Below are positions 36,209 to 46,859 of a DNA stretch of 64,000 bases, one piece after another. Location: assembly GCA_947184155.2 (NCBI GenBank), contig CAMXCT020006445.1, positions 371,723 to 435,722 of the forward strand, in the 5' to 3' direction. Below the pieces are notes generated by a model. The model saw only the letters and a program-made list of their open reading frames with translations, was not told where the DNA came from and made no database searches. The first letter of the stretch is position 1, and each line of letters opens with the position of its first letter. This DNA comes from Cladocopium goreaui (taxonomy: Eukaryota; Sar; Dinophyceae; Suessiales; Symbiodiniaceae). Both the position numbers and the translations under genes were made by a program.

Positions 36209-36313
36209 CAGTTAGATCCCTGACGAAATCCAGCCACGAAATCCCTGGAGCGAACTGCGATGAAGCGAAGCCACCGCTCGAGCCGAAGGTTTCTCACCCG
36301 GCTGGACCTGTCG
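36209..36313 (+). CDS. Candidate exon
   Basis: After ATCAGTTAG the frame reads SLTKSSHEIPGANCDEAKPP, then LEPKVSHPAGPVGQ, to CAGAG|GTTGGA. GC-rich. A second plus island at 36589-36684 ends in TAG (TQFRDYLSALFESRSDPQAR, after TTTCTGTCTTTAG). They may be exons of one gene. Confidence 0.42.
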
Positions 36314-36609
36314 GTCAGAGGTTGGAAAGGAATGGCCATTCATTAAGCATCAGTTTATTACGGCAGATAGGGAGTAGCAGCAATTTTAAACATTTTAAAC
36401 CCTGAGTTTACTACTGTAGGGAGTGCCCCGGGGTACCCATTTTAAGACTATGACTACGATTAGTCACGGTCCATCTGGCATCCGGGATGACGCTGTCAAG
36501 CAGCTGTAGGGCTGTTAATTTCATGAAATTTCCACACTGGCATGAGATTTTCATGTCGATTTCCCTTAGTTTCAAGGGGGTTCCCGCAGGTTCTTTTCTG
36601 TCTTTAGTT

Positions 36610-36684
36610 TGGACACAGTTTCGAGACTATCTTTCTGCACTCTTCGAGTCACGGAGTGATCCACAAGCTCGAGAAATTGCATAG
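36610..36684 (+). CDS. Candidate terminal exon
   Basis: Strong acceptor TTTTCTGTCTTTAG. Frame WTQFRDYLSALFESRSDPQA, then REIA and TAG. Same strand and about 300 nt downstream of the exon ending at 36313; phase allows a link but does not prove it. Confidence 0.42.
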   Translation, partial: WTQFRDYLSALFESRSDPQAREIA

Positions 36685-37004
36685 ATTTAGCATGTTCAAT
36701 CCAGGATCACTGGCATATCTCTGTCAAATGCCAATCCAACAATGATCATGTGATCTGAACATGGCACAGAGGATAATTATATACATTCCATTGGAAAATA
36801 GCTCTCCCTGACCACCATGAGGCCAGCCATGGCTGTCGTACATTCTACCCAATTTTTTTTACATCGCTATGGGTCAAAACCCTGGCGCCTGCATTCACAC
36901 CAAAATAGCTGGTAGTTATACATGGATGCTCATGACCCAATATTTTACAATGTATTGCTGGTACTGATCTATCCATATTTCCCGTGTTTGTCGGTCAGAT
37001 TTCC

Positions 37005-37332
37005 TTTTTCGTCTTGAAACAGAAATGTTCGTTGGTCAAAAGCCAAATTTCCCATATGCAACCCATGGTGCTGGTATATTTACCTACATGACTAGGTGGT
37101 TTTGTTCGGGCAAATGTTGGTAAATATTCCAGCACCATGGAGCATATGGGTTTTGGTGAACACCGTTTCACAGCCTTTTTTTAAAATGAGGTCAGCCTGC
37201 TTAAACCCAGCCGAGCAACCACCCGCACTTGCAGTGAAGTGGGTCGCACTCTCTCCTGCATCCAGAACGGGAGAAACTTCGCTGAATTTTCTACGCGAGG
37301 AAGAAAAGAACATATCTGAAATCTCGGGTTGA
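37005..37332 (+). CDS. Coding segment split by a family C element
   Basis: Upstream frame RNVRWSKAKFPICNP reaches CCATG|GTGCTGG inside the left end of a family C element. After CATGGAG at its right end the frame resumes in phase: WVLVNTVSQPFFKMRSACLN, then PAEQPPALAVKWVALSPASR, then LNFLREEEKNISEISG and TGA. The minus strand is also open over 37.1-37.3 kb, so strand is not certain. Confidence 0.38.
37051..37150. mobile_element. Family C element C3 with divergent left end
   Basis: CCCATATGCAACCCATGG to CCATGGAGCATATGGG, inner arms tgctggtatatttacc / ggtaaatattccagca. Flanked by open frames that can join across it. Confidence 0.72.
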
Positions 37333-38047
37333 AGGAAACTGAGATAAGGGCATGCGGCATGCGCAATGATTTCGATGCTATCAAACGTCTATGTTTGGAC
37401 CCCTAAGGCTTGATTGTAATCACTTTTCCAGGGATCCACAGTGCGTACAACAGTAAAATAATGTTTCAATGTCCGTTTTCAAGGGACATTTCACTCAGGT
37501 GAATGCCAAATCAAAATGATAGAAAACGGCATCTTTTGTGCAAGAAAACACCCAAAATCAGGTCCATGTAGGGTGAATTTCCTTTCAACATCTTTCTATG
37601 GTTTCTGATCATGTCCTTACAACATACAGTATACTAACACAATAAGCAGCAGCAACGCAAACAGCAAGAGAGTATACAACATCAACAAAAATGGACAAAT
37701 TCAATTTCTTGCACAGATTTTATTCTGTACTTGGTACTTTGACCTCATTCTACTATGTATAAATAATTATTATATATTATATATAATTATATATATATAT
37801 TATTTCTATTATATTCTACTATTATATCTGGGACCATTCCCATAAATTGGGATCGAAGTTGATTCCTAATCCCAGGTCTCTCCTTCATTTCATTTGCCTC
37901 TTCAGTCACTGCTTCCGCCATTCGCTCGCTTCCGGCATTCGATGCATTCGATGCATTCGATGCGCGCGGCTCTGGCACCACCTGCAGCAAGAGCTGTTTG
38001 GTCAAGCAGTACGGCAGCAAAATTGGTTAATGTAAGTATGGTTAATA

Positions 38048-38118
38048 TATGTACTAATAGTGGTTAATAGTGGTTAATAGTGGTTAATAGTGGTTAATAG
38101 TGGTTATTAGTGATTAAT
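38048..38118 (+). repeat. 10 bp tandem repeat (tagtggttaa)n
   Basis: About six copies immediately before element A7. Confidence 0.9.
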
Positions 38119-38141
38119 ACCTGATCTAATAAACAATATAT

Positions 38142-38245
38142 CTGGTTGGTGGTATACCTACCCCTCTGAACAATGTGAAAGTCAATGGGAAGGATTATTC
38201 CCAATATATGGAAAAATAAAATTCATGTTCCAAACCACCAACCAG
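38142..38245. mobile_element. Family A introner-like element A7
   Basis: CTGGTTGGTGGTATACC to AAACCACCAACCAG with the family interior (tcaatgggaaggattattccc, ggaaaaataaaattcatgtt). Flanks are AT-rich tandem DNA. Confidence 0.7.
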
Positions 38246-38532
38246 TTGTACTATTCAATTACCCTTCACCACTCGGTTTGGCTGGAAATTGGACCCTCTG
38301 GTCATGGTCATTTCACCCTCAATTCGATGTCAATCTTCGACAAATCCCATGAAACATCATCCTGAAATGGATCTACAGTTTTTACACCATGAAAATCATT
38401 GAACATCATCGATAACATGGATGCTACAGGGAATCTTGGTCTCATCCATAGAATTGATCTATCTAGAATCTATCCATCCATCTAGGATTTTCTCGGGAAT
38501 TTTCCAGGCTATCCCGGGGTTTCCCGGATGAC

Positions 38533-38689
38533 TCCTCGCAACCATCGCAACCGCCAGCATCGTCGCCTTCCTGGCTTCCACTGGCAACGTCAAAGTCGGC
38601 TTAGTGGCATCAGCCGAGGCCGAGGCAGCGTGCCTGGCCACGTTCTTTTTTAACGCGTCGCTGCTGAACTCGAAGAATGACGAAATTGG
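38533..38689 (-). CDS. Ala/Lys-rich exon
   Basis: After AAGTGCAAG the frame reads PISSFFEFSSDALKKNVARH, then AASASADATKPTLTLPVEAR, then KATMLAVAMVA, ending near GCGAGGA|GTCATC. 52 open codons with clean composition; the plus frames are interrupted. Function unknown. Confidence 0.5.
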
Positions 38690-38699
38690 CTTGCACTTA

Positions 38700-38905
38700 A
38701 GGGGACTAATAGGGTAAATAAATATTGGTGAACATTGGTGAATATTGGGGACTAATGGTAAATAATGGTAAATATTTATTTGATACAGGTAATGGTGAAT
38801 ATTGGTGAATATTGGTGAATCTTGCTAGTCACAATAATAACTCCAATCAAGGTGAATGTTGGTGATTTTTTTTATTCAGCAGGTAATGGTGAATAGTGGT
38901 GAATA
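38700..38905 (+). repeat. ggtgaatatt tandem-rich stretch
   Basis: Recurrent ggtgaatattggtgaat and ggtaaataat motifs, AT-rich, no gene seen. Confidence 0.7.
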
Positions 38906-39141
38906 TTGCTAGTAATGGCTCTCATATGCTTTCACTACCATCCTCAGTCTTCCAACCCCTTTTTTGGCAGGGTCTATGTGAGTCGGGAGATACACTGAGG
39001 AAATCTTAAATCTTTCGGGATATTGGGGATGGTTTACAAGTTGCCACCCAAAAGACCCATCTTTGTTGCGATAAACCCACTGAAAGCTCCAATAACCGGG
39101 ACAGTTTATACTGCGTACGTACCCATTTCTTGTACGTACTT

Positions 39142-39231
39142 CCCATAGGATCCATGTATGGTATATAAGCTAACATTGGGGGTATATTGATGGTAAATGT
39201 TACCATATATAGCATACATGGATCCTATGGG
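39142..39231. mobile_element. Family C element C4 with altered ends
   Basis: CCCATAGGATCCATGTATGG to CATACATGGATCCTATGGG: the paired ends changed together relative to C1, keeping the inverted match. Confidence 0.7.
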
Positions 39232-39362
39232 ATTTGTGATAGTGTTTGGTCTTGCTTTTTTTGCGATAGCCAGATTGACTGGAAAGGCAATGAGACTCTA
39301 CCGGCTAAAATACAGAACAAATGTATACAAATGTGATGTGAAGCACAGACTGCTTGTTGAAC

Positions 39363-39670
39363 GATGAATCACGAACATGGTGAAATCCACAAATGGATAT
39401 GGATCAAGTCATTTGGTGTCAATGAGGTTGTGTCAGGTGTCTTCAAATGGGTTGTCTACATTCTACACATGACCAGTCCGTGGCCACACTACGTATGACG
39501 ACCATGTGGCGACCTGGAATGGGGAGTTGACTAATGATCTAATTAGGCTGGCTACACATGTTGAGGAAATGGCCGGCAGCGACTATTGTCAACCGGGCGG
39601 AGAGATTTGTGTGACCAAGAGTGTGGATGCAGTCGGAAAATCGATGAACATGGAGTTTATGTATACATGA
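39363..39670 (+). CDS. Two overlapping coding-like frames
   Basis: An ATG frame from 39365 reads EIHKWIWIKSFGVNEVVSGV, then FKWVVYILHMT and ends TGA at 39499. A second frame after GACCAG reads TTYDDHVATWNGELTNDLIR, then LATHVEEMAGSDYCQPGGEI, to TGA at 39670. Both look coding; an intron or a frameshift separates them. It could be a decayed mobile-element gene. Confidence 0.4.
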
Positions 39671-39699
39671 GTTTTGGAGAATGTGGAAAATAGGAAAAC

Positions 39700-39998
39700 T
39701 TAAAGTTTTGGATACATATTACACACTGTCAAAGTCGGAAAATAGATGTCTCCGTTTTTTCCCAGGCAATCGAAGTGGGGAAACTGCTGATCACCCATCA
39801 CACCGGCATTTCACGGGTCCCTGGGATGCACATCGTGCTACTGAGTTTCCGCAAGATGTACCTGGTAAACGTTTACAAAAATACGATGGAAAATCACCAT
39901 GGATATGTTCATGGGTAAATCAACAAATTTTCTATGGCATATGGCCATTTTCAAGTTCGCAAACTCTTACATTACCAGGCCGGGTAGATCTGTAGCAC
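39700..39998 (+). CDS. Coding segment split by a family D element
   Basis: Frame GETADHPSHRHFTGPWDAHR, then ATEFPQDVP, meets CCTG|GTAAAC. After ATTACCAG at the right end it resumes in phase as GRVDL and TAG. This gives a 114 nt intron that is the whole element. Confidence 0.36.
39859..39983 (+). mobile_element. Family D introner D8
   Basis: TACCTG|GTAAACG to ACATTACCAG|GCCGGG; interior gatggaaaatcaccatgg and ggccattttcaag. Removal keeps the plus frame open (phase 1/2). Confidence 0.6.
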
Positions 39999-40147
39999 TG
40001 TAGCACAAGGCAACTCCATCTTTCAGGGTTCCGAATCCAAGTACTTTTCCCAACATCGAGGGATCAGCGATGCCAACAAAAAAACAGGTCATTTCCCATA
40101 TGTTTTCCTAAGATGTCCAATATTAGAAAAGATCTTTACCATATTTA

Positions 40148-40268
40148 CTGCTTGGTGGTTTTTCGCCTACCCCTCTGAAAAATATTAACTATATAGTCAG
40201 TTGGGATTATGAAATTCCCAATTAATATGGCAAGTCATAAAATTCCATGGTTCCAAACCACCAACCAG
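40148..40268 (+). mobile_element. Family A introner-like element A8
   Basis: Left end degenerate (CTGCTTGGTGG) but still carries CTTG|GTGG; right end ACCACCAACCAG|. Plus frames stay open across removal. It lies just upstream of the 40.38 kb gene. Confidence 0.62.
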
Positions 40269-40379
40269 TTTATGTGAAACTTATCATGTGGGGAAACTCA
40301 ATGCCCCAACTGACTCCCTGGATCCAGTGGTTGATCATCATTTTCCCATTGCCATTTGGGTGGCCCCCGGACCCACCTC

Positions 40380-41539
40380 ATGGCACTTACCGCCGCAGGG
40401 GAAGCGCCTACGTGGGACTACGTGATGTATTCGAAAGCTGGTTCGATCTTCGTACGTTTCCTTAAGTGCATATTACAATACATTACATAATCCATTACAT
40501 AATCTCAACTGGATTGTTTGAGATACTTACACTCTTTAGCTTTCCAAAATGAAGACCCCTTTACTTGACTTGCTTTTTGGGGCGGCTCCAAATGCAGAAA
40601 CATGCAGAAACAACTTCAGCATGGGCATGGCTCAAATATATAGGGTACATGAACTAACACAACTTGGTCCGAATACATCTTATTGCCACTTTATGCCACT
40701 TTGATGAAGACATGACAAGTTCAGGAAAAAAGTCCTTTGTTTTTCTACCATTTCTCAAAAATTATTGATTCAACAAGGCTGACATCGACGCCGCCGCGCC
40801 TCCCTTGGGCGATTTCAAAGATTCACCTGAAAGAAATTTCCACCAAGGAACCCGGGAACCCGGCCAACAAAAACCATGCTTACCGCACCCTGGCATGTTC
40901 ACTTCATCTGGAAAAGCCATTGGTAAAACCCCAAGAAAATGATCGACTTGCAAATGGTGCGAGTACTTCATGCTTCCACATCTATATAAACGTTGAAAAG
41001 GAGGCTTTTCAGTGGTTTTCCAGCCTTATCATTCCAGAGTTCCTGCAGATCCATGTTTTGGGGATACCCATGAGATAGCGGAAACCAACGACTCGCCGAC
41101 TCGGTCCGTTTTGTGGGGATGGCTTCCCTTCGTTGTGGCGCCGAGGTCGCGATTGAATTCACCCAAATATCATAATTCCACATTAGTTGATGCTGAACAT
41201 GATGCTGAACATCATCTTTTATATGTTTTATGCTACTTCAATCTCCCCTGATCAGTTTCTGGTTTAGTTTTTGACCATGTTACACCAGAATTGAATCCTT
41301 AAATCCCAGTCGTGTTTTCTGGTGAAATCTTGATGCATGAAATCTTGATGCAAATGGTTTTGTCTGCAATCTGGCTTTCCAACCCTAAAATACAACTGTT
41401 TATAATTTATTATCATTTCCCGATTTTTGAGTTGGTCAATTTAGGGTATCACCCCAGTTGCAGGTCCACCCCTATGGTATCTATGGATTTTAAGCCATCC
41501 AATTCGGGGAATATCAATCCATCCGCAAGAGAATCCTAA
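40380..41539 (+). CDS. Complete small four-exon gene model (143 aa)
   Basis: Exons 40380-40451 (MALTAAGEAPTWDYVMYSKA), 40778-40922 (starts ADIDAAAPPLGDFKDSPERN), 41013-41145 (starts VFQPYHSRVPADPCFGDTHE) and 41458-41539 (CRSTPMVSMDFKPSNSGNIN, then TAA). Donors are TTC|GTACGT, ATTG|GTAAAA and CCGAG|GTCGCG; acceptors are ACAAG, TTTTCAG and CACCCCAG. All phases agree. A family A element ends about 110 nt upstream of the ATG. Longer competing frames exist over exon 2 on both strands. Function unknown. The stop lies about 16 bp from the stop of the facing minus-strand gene. Confidence 0.42.
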
Positions 41540-41555
41540 TCAGATCTAATCATAT

Positions 41556-42264
41556 TCAATCCAGCAGCTTTTTTCTCCGTTTCTTGGGGTTGCTCCCAAC
41601 ACCCCAGTTATAAGAAAACGGGTAAACTGGATGAATAACGAGGTAAGAGCAGAAATTGTCCACCCTTGCATCATTAGTTGGAGCAACCCTGTTTGTTGCT
41701 GAATTCCCATGACATTGATCTGGGTAAATTGTAATATTTCACTGACCTGAATCTTGCGGCCATGAATGGGGATGATTTCCCTAAAATAAACCATGATTCC
41801 CAGTGAGGGAGCACAGGGTTCGGTCGCGATCAAATTTACCCAGATTGATGGTTAAACCGTGTCAAATCACACGAAAAAAATCACCATCTCTTTGCTTGTT
41901 TTGAACTACCCAGGCCTGGAGCTTGTGGGCAGGGCGATGTGGGCATCTGCAACTTGGGACTTTGAGGCACCACTGTGGCGCCAACTCTTTGCCTTAGCTT
42001 CAGCTTGGAGAATGGTGGCTTACCCTCTGCTAAACTGACATAGTCATGGAAAATCACCATATGTTTAATATGTAAATCAACGAACTTTTTATGGCCATTG
42101 AAACAGCAAACTCTTAGTTTACCAGATGGGATTGAAACCCATTGGAGCCCAATGAATGGGGATATCAACGCTCCCGGGGTTTGGTGGATTTCATCATCTA
42201 ATGGGTTCACCAACAGTGGGGGACATGATGAGATATACGTCACCGATATGATCTTTGGATGCGC
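41556..42264 (-). CDS. Three-exon gene end using family D and F elements as intron borders
   Basis: Exons 42264-42123, 42026-41910 and 41719-41556 (TGA). Exon 1 starts after CATCTTCAG in phase 0 and includes DDEIHQTPGALISPFIGLQW. Intron 42122-42027 is a family D element (CATCTG|GTAAAC to AGCAG|AGGG). Exon 2 reads GKPPFSKLKLRQRVGATVV. The next intron starts CTGG|GTAGTT and ends at the right border of a family F element, TTTACCCAG. Exon 3 reads DQCHGNSATNRVAP and ends with a basic tail, PKKRRKKLLD. All phases agree (1/2, 1/2). The basic tail could be a nuclear signal. Upstream exons were not resolved. Confidence 0.52.
41718..41845 (-). mobile_element. Family F element F1 with 6 bp target duplication
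   Basis: Plus-strand CTGGGTAAATTGTAATA to CAAATTTACCCAG, flanked on both sides by attgat. Its interior tgatttccctaaaataaacc and cacagggttcggtcg match F2. On the minus strand its border supplies the acceptor of exon 41719-41556. Confidence 0.75.
42021..42129 (-). mobile_element. Family D introner D5 (forms intron 42027-42122)
   Basis: On the minus strand CATCTG|GTAAACTAAG to TTTAGCAG|AGGG. Removing 96 nt joins LQWVSIPS to EGKPPFSKLK through a split Glu codon. The clearest family D example. Confidence 0.75.
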
Positions 42265-43215
42265 CTGAAGATGGAGGCAGCGCTGCTAATGAGGGTCCAT
42301 CCCAAACTCTTGGTCTTTTCCGGCTAGGATCAACCGGAAGGCAAGATGTAACACTATATAATTGTTTTACCACATTTTTTTGGTATTGAACCATGACCAA
42401 AAAGGATCAAAAAGGAATATTATAAATGATTTTGCGTACCCAGATAGCCATGGATCTCCACCAGAGATGATGAAGCGCGGCATCTCTTGCGCGCCTGAGC
42501 TTCCTGCAATTGGATGTCCGCAATGCAGGAGCTCTCCCTCTGCACAAGAATAACCACGAAGAACAACCACAAGAAGCACAAAGCCTCATCTTTTCCTCTC
42601 AGGAAGTTTCACGCACTTGCCTCCTTTTCAACTTTCCCCTGGAAAAAAACTTGTTGACCGCTGGCATTTTTCGGGATACACGTCCAATAGCCAATCGCCA
42701 TTCCCTCAGTAACTGTCCGAAAAAATTAGACATTTACTGAGTCACTGAGTCTGGGATCAATCACACAATTTCATTCAGCCAAAATGATGAGAAAGGGATT
42801 GGGGCCGATTGGGCCCTTTTTCCAACCGATTTCCTCAATACCACTAATCAACGTGTGGGAAGAATCACCACGAATCAACTGCTATTTCAAGTGGTGTTCA
42901 AATCCCCAAAATTGAAACACATGCACTATTCATGATCTTGTTCTCCCCTGTCCAAAAAGGTCAAAAGGTCAGCTTCCAGTATAGGGACACCGCATAATCA
43001 TCTGAACGGTGCAAGAGTGTTTCGGATGTTCTTAGATGCTTGGGTCTTGCAAATTGTGATGCGTTTTACTATACCGCTTCTGTATAAATACTTTTAAGTT
43101 TTAGACCATCCTGACTCCCCCACGGGAACTTAAACACAACTGCCTGCGGTTAAGGTCTTTATGGAGATCGCCGATGAACATTTCAGCTGAGTGACCATCG
43201 CCAGCAATACAACGC

Positions 43216-43450
43216 CTAGGGAGTGGTTTTGTTGGGAAAATCTACGGGAAATCTTTGTTTTAACCCCAAGTTTATACTGGGAATGTACAACTGGGGCAAA
43301 CATCCCGTTACGGATGAATATCCAGGAATAAGCCGTTTCAGTTGGACGGATTTTGATCTGAAGTCATGATGGTCATGACATTGGAAATTGGCCAAAACAA
43401 CGACGGTGAAGACGAAACCCAAAAGAAACCTGAGTGATGAGTGTTGAGGT
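43216..43450 (-). CDS. Candidate terminal exon next to a family D element
   Basis: Open frame of about 78 codons: VPQHSSLRFLLGFVFTVVVL, then ANFQCHDHHDFRSKSVQLKR, ending PVDFPNKTTP and TAG. It begins at the right border of a family D element on this strand. A hydrophobic segment (LLGFVFTVVVLA) may be a membrane helix. The junction phase to an upstream exon was not resolved. Confidence 0.35.
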
Positions 43451-43528
43451 ACCCTCAGGTAATTTAACATAGCTACGTATGGAAAATCACCATTTTTAAT
43501 AGGTAAACCATCTATAAATGGGCCATTT

Positions 43529-43560
<32 letters not shown>
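43451..43560. mobile_element. Family D element D6
   Basis: ACCCTCAGGTAATTTAAC to TTAGTTTACCAGAGGGTA; interior gtatggaaaatcaccat and gggccattttccatagc, nearly a perfect inverted repeat. Confidence 0.72.
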
Positions 43561-44154
43561 TGTCTTCATGAGTCTTCCCGCATATATTCATTGTTCATAG
43601 GGGACGGTTCCAATCCTGACATGGCGATTCCAATCGGAATACCGTCTTCCATCTTACAAATCCAGGTTGTGAGTGAACTAAGAAAATTTGTTTGTCAAAT
43701 AAAAATAAGAAAAAAACACGATGAAACAGTCAACACACAGTCAAAACTCCAAACAATTCCTCGGAACATATTAAACAACACTTAAACAACTTCGTCTTTT
43801 GATGGGACATGGGCCCCAAGCAGCAGTACCATCAAACTTCGCCATCAAAAAATCATCCCTGATCATCCGCACACAACCAGCAAACATGAGGATCTAAAAT
43901 GCGCATACGCAAGACACACACACATTGTATGTGTATATATATGTAAGTATGTATGATGTGCTACCACACCATCCCCCTAGTATTAAACACCACTCAAATG
44001 GTCCCGAATAAACGTAAATCCCCACTAAACCATGGTTTATGCGGGCTCTTTAATATTAGGGGCATGGGATTATATTATATATATATCATGTATCATCATG
44101 CATCATCATGCATCATTTATTATTATCACACACACACACATATATATAAAAACA

Positions 44155-44265
44155 AAAATGTACTATCATATATATTCATATATGATATATGATATATGAA
44201 TATATATGATATATGATATATGATAAATGATATATGATATATGATATATAATATATGATTATATA
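44155..44265 (+). repeat. AT-rich palindromic satellite (atatgatat)n
   Basis: Repeated tatatgatatatga, self-complementary over most of its length, can form cruciforms. Flanked by (ca)n. Confidence 0.8.
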
Positions 44266-45586
44266 TTACCAGGAGCTTCAAAGACCCAAAAAAATGTAGG
44301 TCCAGTGAAAAAAAACCTAGTTTTTTCGAGAAAACCGGGTTTTTGGTAAAGAGCCCATATTTTGGTTTTTGTTGGATTTGCACAATTTTGTCCAAATCGG
44401 GTGGACCTGTATCAAATTTCTCCTCGTTACATGTAGCAATTTCATACTGACAACTTGTGAAATCTGTCAGACAGAACGCGCGATCGAAACCGAAGCAAGC
44501 GTTATCAGACACGATGCGCGCTTTCTCCACCAGCTGCAGTTACCTCCTATGCTGCGAACTTTCCCTTCAGCGAAACTGGAGGTAGCCAAAAAGTCACAAT
44601 GGATATGCATGGCATTTCAAAAGTCAGCTTTTCAGATATGAACCCAGTAAATTGACAATAGCTCCGGTAATCTGCGTTGCTTTCTTTTTGTCTGGATCGG
44701 GCAATTACCGGTTCGATCTTAAAACCCGACGGAGCCTTAAAACTCGACGTCGCGCCGTCAATTCGCAGAGGCAAAAAACCAATATTTTGTGTACGGGTTA
44801 GTATGGGTTAAATATGAGTTAAATATGGTTTAAATATGGGTTCCAAAAAAACGTTTTGTTTTTTACTATATCAGAATATGGGTTTAGTAAGGGTTAAATA
44901 TATTTAAATATGGGTTTAGTATGGCTTAGTACGGCTTAAATATGGGTTTTAAGCCTTTTTTGGGTACAGACCCTAAAATTGTCATCCGAAATAATTAAAA
45001 ACTGAAAATTCCGATTGATTTTTCATGATTTTGTTTTTTTTTCGATACTTTTGTTCGACTGTTTGTTGGACTTTGGCAATCCAGAATCATTCTTTTCCCA
45101 ATGAAAAAATACAGCCATGTTTCAATTTATGCTTCTAGGGGTGGTTCTTGGGGAAAAATCATCCAACGACTCCAGATTGACTGTGATCACACTTAATGTT
45201 GTCCGACATGTTCCAAGAGCATCGGGCCCTTTCTTGTGAGAACTGCCAGCCAAAGCCAGCGGGGTGGAAGTACAATCAACATGAAGGGTACTGAGAGGGA
45301 TAGATCCAAGGCTGGTATCAATAAAGGGGTTTGAATCGTCTGAGTGAACGAATCATGAGAAGTCATGACACCAAGTGTGAGAAAAAGTAGTTTTTTTTCC
45401 CTAGTTAGTAAAGAAAAAACAACATATCTTCTGAGAAAAACATTTTTTTCACAACTGAAGAAAAAACCGGGTTTTTGGAAAAAGACCTACAAATTTGTGG
45501 GTCCTTGATGCGCTAGGTAGTATATATATATTATATTATATTATATTATATTATATTATCAAATGTTATATTGTATTGTAAATGAG

Positions 45587-45858
45587 CTTTGGTGAGTGGT
45601 TATTATAGTTACCCTCTGGTAAACTAACATAACTATGGAAAATCACAATTTTTAATGGGAAAACTCACTATAAATCACCATTTTCAATAGCTATGTTAAA
45701 TTACCAGAGGGTATACCATGGTTATACCACTTGGTTTCGTAGCCAGGCCGCTCCAGCAACTGCCGAGCACAACAAGGTGCAGACCACCACCACCTGCGCG
45801 CCATTTTCCGAGCACGGCGATAGTTACACCCGATCAACAGAAAAACATAGGGAGTCAA
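45587..45858 (+). CDS. Coding segment split by a family D element
   Basis: A short upstream frame (VSGYYSYPL) reaches CTCTG|GTAAAC; after TTACCAG at 45707 the frame continues in phase RVYHGYTTWFRSQAAPATAE, then HNKVQTTTTCAPFSEHGDSY. The minus strand is also in frame across the element. The coding-like GC island is 45730-45850. Confidence 0.36.
45611..45713. mobile_element. Family D introner D7 (possible intron 45619-45707)
   Basis: ACCCTCTG|GTAAACTAAC to AAATTACCAG|AGGGTA. Removing 89 nt leaves both strands open in phase 0. Confidence 0.68.
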
Positions 45859-46859
45859 CAAAGGAATATGTGACTTTAATGGTGGTTAATGGTGATTAAC
45901 ATAATGATTTAACATCTATGATGATTCATATGTATCAATATATCGTTTTTGTTTTTTAAATAGTGATTTAACATAATGAACCCAACAGTTCAGCGGTTTT
46001 ACCAACCGAGGATTTCAGCAGGATGCCTCTGTGATACAGCGAAACACCACCTGCATTTTACCAACAAAAAATCAGTTTTTTCGCAAGAAAACGGCAGATA
46101 GAAAACAAAGCAACCTTGTGATTCTAACATATTCTAATCAACAGACATGGAGATGTCACTGGAAAAATGATAAAAAATGGTCCCAGCACCAAGCAGAAGT
46201 TGCCATTCCCATTCGATAGTCCTGGCAGTTACCCTGCCTTTTTTGGGTAGTTTTAACATTTTTTAACCCATCTTAAAACTATGAGTCAATTGGGACCGAT
46301 ATTATCTTGTGCAGAGGCTTTGGACTATGAAAAACTTTCTTGAGATCACACATGATCACACACCAGCTATCTACAAGGAGGTGCCCCTTAGTTCTAAGTT
46401 TATGTATCTGTCTAACTATAGATAGATCTACAATAAACCAGACTTAACCAGACAGCAACTTCGCTTTTCAGCGGGCACCGCTTTGTGCAACTTCGGACAT
46501 CCCCACACAGTTGCCACCAAGTAGCTAAGACCGCTAGATTTGAGACATTTGGAGGTTGCTCAACTGCAGATTCGCTCCTAGGCATGGAGCAAAAACAATG
46601 GCATTGGCAGCAGCCACTTGTTTACTCGCTCTATTAGGATATTTCAGGATGCTGGGATCTCTTTACCCTTTAGCTTCTGCAAATCCTCCCTGTCTTCGGG
46701 CCTTTGATTGAGACATGTTGATCAAGCTTCCAATGTTTTCATGATTCTCCCTCGATTCTAGAGGACCCCTTTACTTTGGTCGAATCGCATCTTTGGCTCA
46801 ACATTTCCATGGCCAGCAAAAGCTCCATTTCTACTCCTTAAATGTTGATATTTCCCCAG

